Shown here piece by piece: positions 60,381 to 64,000 of a stretch of 64,000 nucleotides of DNA. Origin of the DNA: Clostridia bacterium. GTDB taxonomy: Bacteria; Bacillota_A; Clostridia; Oscillospirales; CAG-272. Each line of letters starts with the position of its first letter. Positions within the stretch are counted from its first letter, which is position 1. The stretch lies in the NCBI GenBank assembly GCA_017445115.1, contig JAFSUU010000019.1:62001-126000 (forward strand). Reading direction: 5' to 3'. The notes under the pieces are model-generated. The model searched no databases and was not told the DNA's origin. It was given only the letters and a program-made list of their open reading frames with translations. Position numbers and translations under genes: made by a program.

Positions 60381-60388
60381 GCTATTAT
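60360..60388 (+). promoter_or_regulatory. Promoter of rplU-prp-rpmA
   Basis: TTGACA at 60360-60365, 17-bp spacer, TATTAT at 60383-60388. Confidence 0.85.
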
Positions 60389-60394
60389 ATATGT

Positions 60395-60470
60395 TGCCGC
60401 ATAATGTTCGGTCGTAAACAGCGTAAGCTTACCGACGTTAGCGAGTCATAATGAAAGAGAGGTGCTTTTC
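60395..60470 (+). promoter_or_regulatory. Leader of rplU, possible L21 leader element
   Basis: About 75 nt of leader containing GCGTAAGCTTACCGACGTTAGCGAG, which can fold locally. Firmicute rplU leaders often hold a conserved L21 leader structure. I could not check the consensus, so this is a positional suggestion. Confidence 0.4.
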
Positions 60471-60779
60471 GTGTTTGCTATTATCGAAAGTGGCGGAAAG
60501 CAGTACAAAGTCGCTGAAGGCGATATCGTCTTCGTTGAAAAACTGAACGAGGAAGAAGGCGCAACAGTCGAATTTCCCGTTCTCGCTATCTCGGATGATA
60601 ACGGTCTGAAGATAGGAACTCCCGTGATCGAGGGCGCAAAGGTCACAGCAAGCGTTGTCAAAAACGGCAAGGCAAAGAAGATCTACGTCATGACGTACAA
60701 GCCCAAGAAAAACGAGAAGAGAAAAATAGGTCACAGACAGCCCTATACCAAAGTAGAGATCAAATCGATCGCAGGCTGA
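60471..60779 (+). CDS. rplU: 50S ribosomal protein bL21
   Basis: 102 residues, the usual length. FAIIESGGKQYKVAEGD and the basic KPKKNEKRKIGHRQPYTKV near the end are diagnostic. The start is GTG 60471 with GAGAGGTG upstream; another GTG at 60462 is part of that Shine-Dalgarno. It is followed by prp and rpmA in the Firmicute-specific order. Confidence 0.96.
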   Translation: MFAIIESGGKQYKVAEGDIVFVEKLNEEEGATVEFPVLAISDDNGLKIGTPVIEGAKVTASVVKNGKAKKIYVMTYKPKKNEKRKIGHRQPYTKVEIKSIAG

Positions 60780-60784
60780 GGTAA

Positions 60785-61147
60785 ATGACACGCATTACGT
60801 TTTACAGACGCGGAGGAAACTTTTACGGTTTCAGGGAAGTCGGTCACACAGGCCTTGCAGATGCCGGCGATGACGTGCTCTGCGCGGCAATTTCATCAAT
60901 GACTATGCTCGTTGTAAATATGGTCGAAGTTTCGTTTGAAACGGACGTTCAGTATCTTATCGACGAGGAAAAGGCAATGATAACCGTAACTGCACTCGGT
61001 GCTCTCCCGGATTATGCGGAGGACGAAAAGAAGCAGTATGCGGCTGAAGGCGCCTTCAGAGGTTATTATGAACAGCTGAAAGACCTTTCCGAAGAGTATT
61101 ATGATTATCTCAGCGTGGAAGTAAAAGATGATGAAGATGTCGTCTAA
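60785..61147 (+). CDS. prp: Ribosomal-processing cysteine protease Prp
   Basis: 120 residues. [18 protein letters not shown] holds the catalytic His21 and Cys33. Prp removes the N-terminal extension of bL27, and the substrate gene follows 25 nt later with a matching site. The protein is a homodimer in studied relatives. The C-terminus is acidic. It lies 5 nt after rplU. Confidence 0.94.
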   Translation: MTRITFYRRGGNFYGFREVGHTGLADAGDDVLCAAISSMTMLVVNMVEVSFETDVQYLIDEEKAMITVTALGALPDYAEDEKKQYAAEGAFRGYYEQLKDLSEEYYDYLSVEVKDDEDVV

Positions 61148-61172
61148 TCAAATTTCAACGGAGGATATTAAA

Positions 61173-61454
61173 ATGCTTAGAATAAGCTTACAGTTTTTTG
61201 CTCACAAAAAAGGTGTCGGTTCAACAAAGAACGGTCGTGACAGTGAGTCAAAGCGCCTTGGCGTTAAAAGAGCTGACGGTCAGGCTGTCCGTGCAGGCAG
61301 CATCATAGTCAGACAAAGAGGAACAAAGATCCATCCCGGCAATAACGTCGGTATCGGTTCTGATGACACTCTCTTCGCTCTTATTGACGGTACCGTCAAA
61401 TTTGAGCATATTTCCGGCGGAAGAAAACAGGCAAGCGTTTACGCGGCTGAGTAA
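61173..61454 (+). CDS. rpmA: 50S ribosomal protein bL27 with Prp-cleaved extension
   Basis: 93 residues. It begins [19 protein letters not shown]: the first nine residues match the LxLQFF extension removed by Prp after Phe9, leaving AHKKG at the mature N-terminus near the peptidyl-transferase centre. [16 protein letters not shown] and [14 protein letters not shown] confirm L27. ATG 61173 has GGAGG upstream; the earlier in-frame ATG lies inside prp. Confidence 0.96.
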   Translation: MLRISLQFFAHKKGVGSTKNGRDSESKRLGVKRADGQAVRAGSIIVRQRGTKIHPGNNVGIGSDDTLFALIDGTVKFEHISGGRKQASVYAAE

Positions 61455-61469
61455 TTTTTGCCGAAACAG

Positions 61470-61502
61470 AAAAAACTATGCATTCGGTGCATAGTTTTTT
61501 CT
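61470..61502. terminator. Bidirectional terminator between rpmA and sigG
   Basis: ACTATGCA/TGCATAGT stem with a 5-nt loop, flanked by A5 on the left and T6 on the right, so it works for both converging genes. Confidence 0.92.
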
Positions 61503-61504
61503 TT

Positions 61505-62275
61505 TTACATTTGGCGCCTTATCCTGTCTATTGCACTTTTTTCTATTCTTGAGATCTGAGCCTGAGATATGCCGATCTCGTCTGCAATCTCCATTTGAGT
61601 TTTTCCCTTGTAAAAACGAAGCGATATTATCATTTTCTCTCTTTCGTTCAGCTTTTTCAGCGCGTCTTTCAGCGCTATATCTTCAAGCCATTTGTCCGGC
61701 GTGTTCTCCGTATCTCCTATTTGATCCATGATATATACGGAATCTCCTCCGTCATTATAAACCGGATCGTAGAGAGACACGGGATCTGCTATCGCTTCCA
61801 TTGCGGATGCTACAGCGTCCGGTTTCTCGCCGAGCTTTTCGGCGATCATTTCTACAGTCGGTTCACGCCCTGTCTGGCGCTGAAGCTCTTCTTTCGTCTG
61901 AAGCGCCCGGTACGCGAGATCTTTTATTGACCTGCTTACTCTTATCGAATTGTTGTCGCGCAGGTATCTTCTTATCTCACCTATTATCATCGGAACTGCG
62001 TAGGTCGAGAATTTTACGTCAAGCTGAATGTTGAAATTATCTATAGCTTTAATAAGTCCGATACATCCCACTTGAAACAGATCGTCCAAGTTTTCCTGCC
62101 TGCCCGTAAATCTTTGTATTATGCTTAATACCAATCTTAGATTTCCGTCTATGAGTTTCTGGCGCGCCGCTTTGTCGCCGTCTTTTGTCTTTATAAGAAG
62201 CTCCTTTTTCTCAGCGTCGGACAGCACTTTGAGCGTCGAGGTGTTGACACCGCAGATTTCAACTTTATTGTAAAT
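61505..62275 (-). CDS. sigG: Forespore sigma factor SigG, probable AUU start
   Basis: 256 residues from the proposed start. NKVEICGVNTSTLKVL is the sigma-G-specific N-terminus; region 2 has DDLFQVGCIGLIKAIDNF and FSTYAVPMIIGEIRRYLRD; region 4 has GISQAQISRIEK. It directs late forespore genes. A textbook Shine-Dalgarno AGGAGGTGATC (62288-62278) is followed, 7 nt after AGGAGG, by ATT at 62275-62273. The nearest ATG/GTG/TTG upstream is TTG 62299, lacking a ribosome binding site, and the next downstream is about 15 codons into the conserved part. ATT is therefore the likely start. Confidence 0.92.
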   Translation of the reverse strand: MYNKVEICGVNTSTLKVLSDAEKKELLIKTKDGDKAARQKLIDGNLRLVLSIIQRFTGRQENLDDLFQVGCIGLIKAIDNFNIQLDVKFSTYAVPMIIGEIRRYLRDNNSIRVSRSIKDLAYRALQTKEELQRQTGREPTVEMIAEKLGEKPDAVASAMEAIADPVSLYDPVYNDGGDSVYIMDQIGDTENTPDKWLEDIALKDALKKLNEREKMIISLRFYKGKTQMEIADEIGISQAQISRIEKSAIDRIRRQM

Positions 62276-62317
62276 AAGATCACCTCCTCGCTGTAACAAG
62301 TATTGCCGCGGGGAGGT
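62276..62317 (-). promoter_or_regulatory. Hairpin that can sequester the sigG Shine-Dalgarno
   Basis: On the sigG mRNA, ACCTCC (62317-62312) pairs with GGAGGT of the Shine-Dalgarno (62287-62282), then one mismatch and three more G-C pairs, with a 16-nt loop. It would hold the ribosome binding site closed. Confidence 0.6.
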
Positions 62318-62355
62318 TGATTTTATACATATTCTGCTGTGTCAAAATTTGCAAT

Positions 62356-63420
62356 TCAGGTCAGTATATCAGGCATATTTCTCAGCATTTCGGATATTGA
62401 TATTCCGTAACCCTTAGTCGGATCACTGATAAATACGTGAGTTACAGCGCCGACAAGCTTTCCGTTTTGAATGATCGGGCTGCCGCTCATTCCCTGAACT
62501 ATCCCTCCGGTTTTTTCTATCAGATCTTTGTCGGTGATTTCGATAATGAAATTTTTATTCGTGTCGTCGTCTTCTTCAATATTGATCAGGTTGATGTCAT
62601 AATAGCTTGCTTCATTGCCGTCGATCGTACACTTTATTTTTGCGCTCCCTGTTTCAACCTCAGAGAGCGGGGAAGTCTCTATAAGATCGTCTTTATCGAT
62701 TCCTTCGGGAAGTGACGAAAAGATCCCGTATACGCCGCTGTCGGAGTTGGAAACAAGAATTCCGGCTTTTTTATTTTCCATACTTCCGATAAGTTCGCCC
62801 GGTTCTCCTTCGCTTCCTTTTTCGACTCCGTTGATATCAGCAAAAGTCACTGTTCCTTTCAGGATCTTTTCTTTTTCGCCTGTAATAGAATTGCAGATAG
62901 GGTGTCCCAAACCGGCAAAAGCGCCGTTTTCCGGTAAAATATACGTTACTGTCCCGATTCCGGATACACCGTCTTTTATCCACATTCCGGTCTTGTATCT
63001 TCCGTCTGATATGCAAAGGGAAGGAGAAAATGAAAAGCTTATTGATTTTCCGTCTCTTTTACATTCGACTGTAATTTCTTTTCCGTTCGATTCGTCGCAT
63101 GCTTCGACAATATCTGAAACGTCCGTAACACGTTTTGAGTTAACGTTGACTATCAGATCATTTTCTCTGATCCCGGCGTCGTAAGCGGGACTTTCCGGCC
63201 CGCGTTCTGTCTCGACTTCCGTAAAGCCGACTACTGTTAGTTCATTGGAATATAGCTTAACTCCGAATGGCATACCTCCGAGATATACTGTTGATATGTC
63301 CGTATCGGGCTTAACAGTATATTCTTTAGTATCATTATCTGCCGCTCTGACTTTGATATTGAACGAAAACATCATTGTTATTATCAGAGATGCTGTCGCT
63401 GCTTTTGATAGTATTTTCAT
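62356..63420 (-). CDS. spoIVB: SpoIVB serine peptidase
   Basis: 354 residues. A signal-like membrane segment (LSKAATASLIITMMFSF) precedes a PDZ domain (about 70-135: GPESPAYDAGIRENDLIVNV) and an S55 peptidase domain with GAFAGLGHPI (catalytic His) and VQGMSGSPIIQNGKLVGAVTHV (catalytic Ser), ending in DPTKGYGISI. SpoIVB is secreted by the forespore and triggers pro-sigma-K processing. ATG 63420 is preferred, with AGGAGG 6 nt upstream; ATG 63438 lies before that site. It lies directly upstream of sigG, separated by 80 nt. Confidence 0.94.
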   Translation of the reverse strand: MKILSKAATASLIITMMFSFNIKVRAADNDTKEYTVKPDTDISTVYLGGMPFGVKLYSNELTVVGFTEVETERGPESPAYDAGIRENDLIVNVNSKRVTDVSDIVEACDESNGKEITVECKRDGKSISFSFSPSLCISDGRYKTGMWIKDGVSGIGTVTYILPENGAFAGLGHPICNSITGEKEKILKGTVTFADINGVEKGSEGEPGELIGSMENKKAGILVSNSDSGVYGIFSSLPEGIDKDDLIETSPLSEVETGSAKIKCTIDGNEASYYDINLINIEEDDDTNKNFIIEITDKDLIEKTGGIVQGMSGSPIIQNGKLVGAVTHVFISDPTKGYGISISEMLRNMPDILT

Positions 63421-63536
63421 ATTGAGCCTCCTGTTCATCTGAGTATAATTTGCTCACGTCCCGGTCAACTATGATTTGTAAAATAAGCGGGCAGTTGAAT
63501 ATTTTTCCGTAAACGCAATTAACTTGTATTTTAATA

Positions 63537-63565
63537 TTGAAAAACTTATATATTTATGTTATAAT
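63537..63565 (+). promoter_or_regulatory. Promoter of cdaA
   Basis: TTGAAA at 63537-63542, 17-bp spacer, TATAAT at 63560-63565; cdaA begins 42 nt downstream. Confidence 0.83.
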
Positions 63566-63607
63566 ATATTATCTATAACTATACGCTTCAGCTGAAAGGA
63601 GACAGTT

Positions 63608-64000
63608 ATGCTTCGCGATCTGTTCGATAACTTTCTGAATAATGTCGGCGAGACGTTCAAGCAGATATCTTTCGTCGACGTTATCGATATCCTTTGCGTT
63701 ACCGTTATCCTGTATTTCCTGTATAAATTTGTCAAGGACAGAAGAGCCGGTAAACTTGCGCTCGGAGTTTTGCTGATCATAGTCTTTCTGTTTGTTTCCG
63801 AACTCATAGAGCTCCACGCTATGCAATTTTTATTCAGCAATATATTCCAGGTCGGTGTATTATCTCTTGTCATTGTATTTCAGCCTGAGCTCAGAAGCTT
63901 TCTTGAAAAGGTAGGCGGAGGTTCGCTCAAGGGCATAAAGAGTATCGCCGAGGGACGCGATTCCGATCATCAGATCAAGATCATCAATGAGGTCTGTCTT
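63608..64000 (+). CDS. cdaA: Diadenylate cyclase CdaA (3' partial)
   Basis: 131 codons remain open to the window end. It begins MLRDLFDNFLNNVGETFKQI, has three membrane helices (VIDILCVTVILYFLYKFV, ALGVLLIIVFLFVSELI and a third ending in VIVFQPELRSFLEKVG), then enters the DisA_N region. QPELR is a CdaA family motif. CdaA makes cyclic di-AMP from two ATP, an essential wall and osmolyte signal in Firmicutes. AAAGGAG precedes ATG 63608. The catalytic DGA and RHR motifs lie beyond the window, so they could not be checked. Confidence 0.9.
   Translation, partial: MLRDLFDNFLNNVGETFKQISFVDVIDILCVTVILYFLYKFVKDRRAGKLALGVLLIIVFLFVSELIELHAMQFLFSNIFQVGVLSLVIVFQPELRSFLEKVGGGSLKGIKSIAEGRDSDHQIKIINEVCL

Noticed and set aside
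62320..62400. Sigma-F/sigma-G promoter for sigG
   Set aside because: TGCAAATTTTGACACAGC and TATAAAAT elements are present but do not fit a forespore promoter at standard spacing; left unannotated.
1..64000. tRNA, rRNA, SRP RNA, tmRNA, RNase P RNA, IS elements, prophage or attachment sites
   Set aside because: All gaps between genes are under 300 nt and none shows cloverleaf, conserved RNA or transposase features on reading.

Overview
The window reads as chromosomal DNA of an endospore-forming, low-to-moderate GC Clostridia-type Bacillota. The evidence is a complete eight-gene spoIIIA operon, sigG, spoIVB and cotJABC; a Prp protease next to a bL27 with a cleavable N-terminal extension; strong AGGAGG ribosome binding sites; and many TTGACA-17-TATAAT promoters. 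NagA, NagB, an intracellular GH29 alpha-L-fucosidase and a rhamnulokinase-like kinase suggest use of host or plant glycan sugars, so a gut or rumen anaerobe is plausible, but this is inference. I see no tRNA, rRNA, IS element, prophage or CRISPR array.

Layout. Positions 2-475 hold a CarD-type regulator cut by the window start. 690-6141 is a five-gene dlt-like operon: adenylation enzyme, acyltransferase-3, carrier protein, MBOAT and a DltD-like SGNH protein. 6250-7323 is a P-loop ATPase. 7432-12041 is spoIIIAA-AH. 12160-13614 holds a small unknown protein and a DUF3048 lipoprotein. 13672-14622 (-) is a cohesin-like surface protein. 14841-17115 holds a TIM-barrel isomerase, a lipid kinase and an orphan BlaI-type repressor. 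17159-23933 (-) holds an MFS transporter downstream of an operon nagA-nagB-ROK-mtlD-fba. 24011-25318 (-) is mtaB. 25578-28140 is upp with two RluA-type pseudouridine synthases. 28171-29369 (-) is cotJABC, and 29486-32129 (-) is an XRE regulator and the fucosidase.

From 32420 the window is mainly housekeeping: infC-rpmI-rplT; a TrmH-type methyltransferase, dprA, topA, trmFO, plsX, rnc, a radical SAM protein, smc, ftsY, rdgB, yhbY, yqeK, an LCP protein, rsfS and leuS; then rpsU, which is only 58 codons. These are followed by a rhamnulokinase-like kinase, prs, argS, yebC, lgt, folD, rplU-prp-rpmA, and on the minus strand sigG and spoIVB. The window ends inside cdaA (diadenylate cyclase).

The most interesting signals are regulatory. 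infC and sigG both seem to start at non-AUG codons (AUC and AUU) behind excellent Shine-Dalgarno sequences. The sigG SD can also be sequestered in a hairpin. The upp and infC leaders each contain an intrinsic terminator ahead of the gene, and the rplU -35 box lies in the loop of the folD terminator. The most unusual gene sets are the dlt-like operon with an inserted acyltransferase and the nag operon carrying mtlD, fba and a ROK protein with an unassigned N-terminal domain. I found no clear sign of a wholly unknown multi-gene system.
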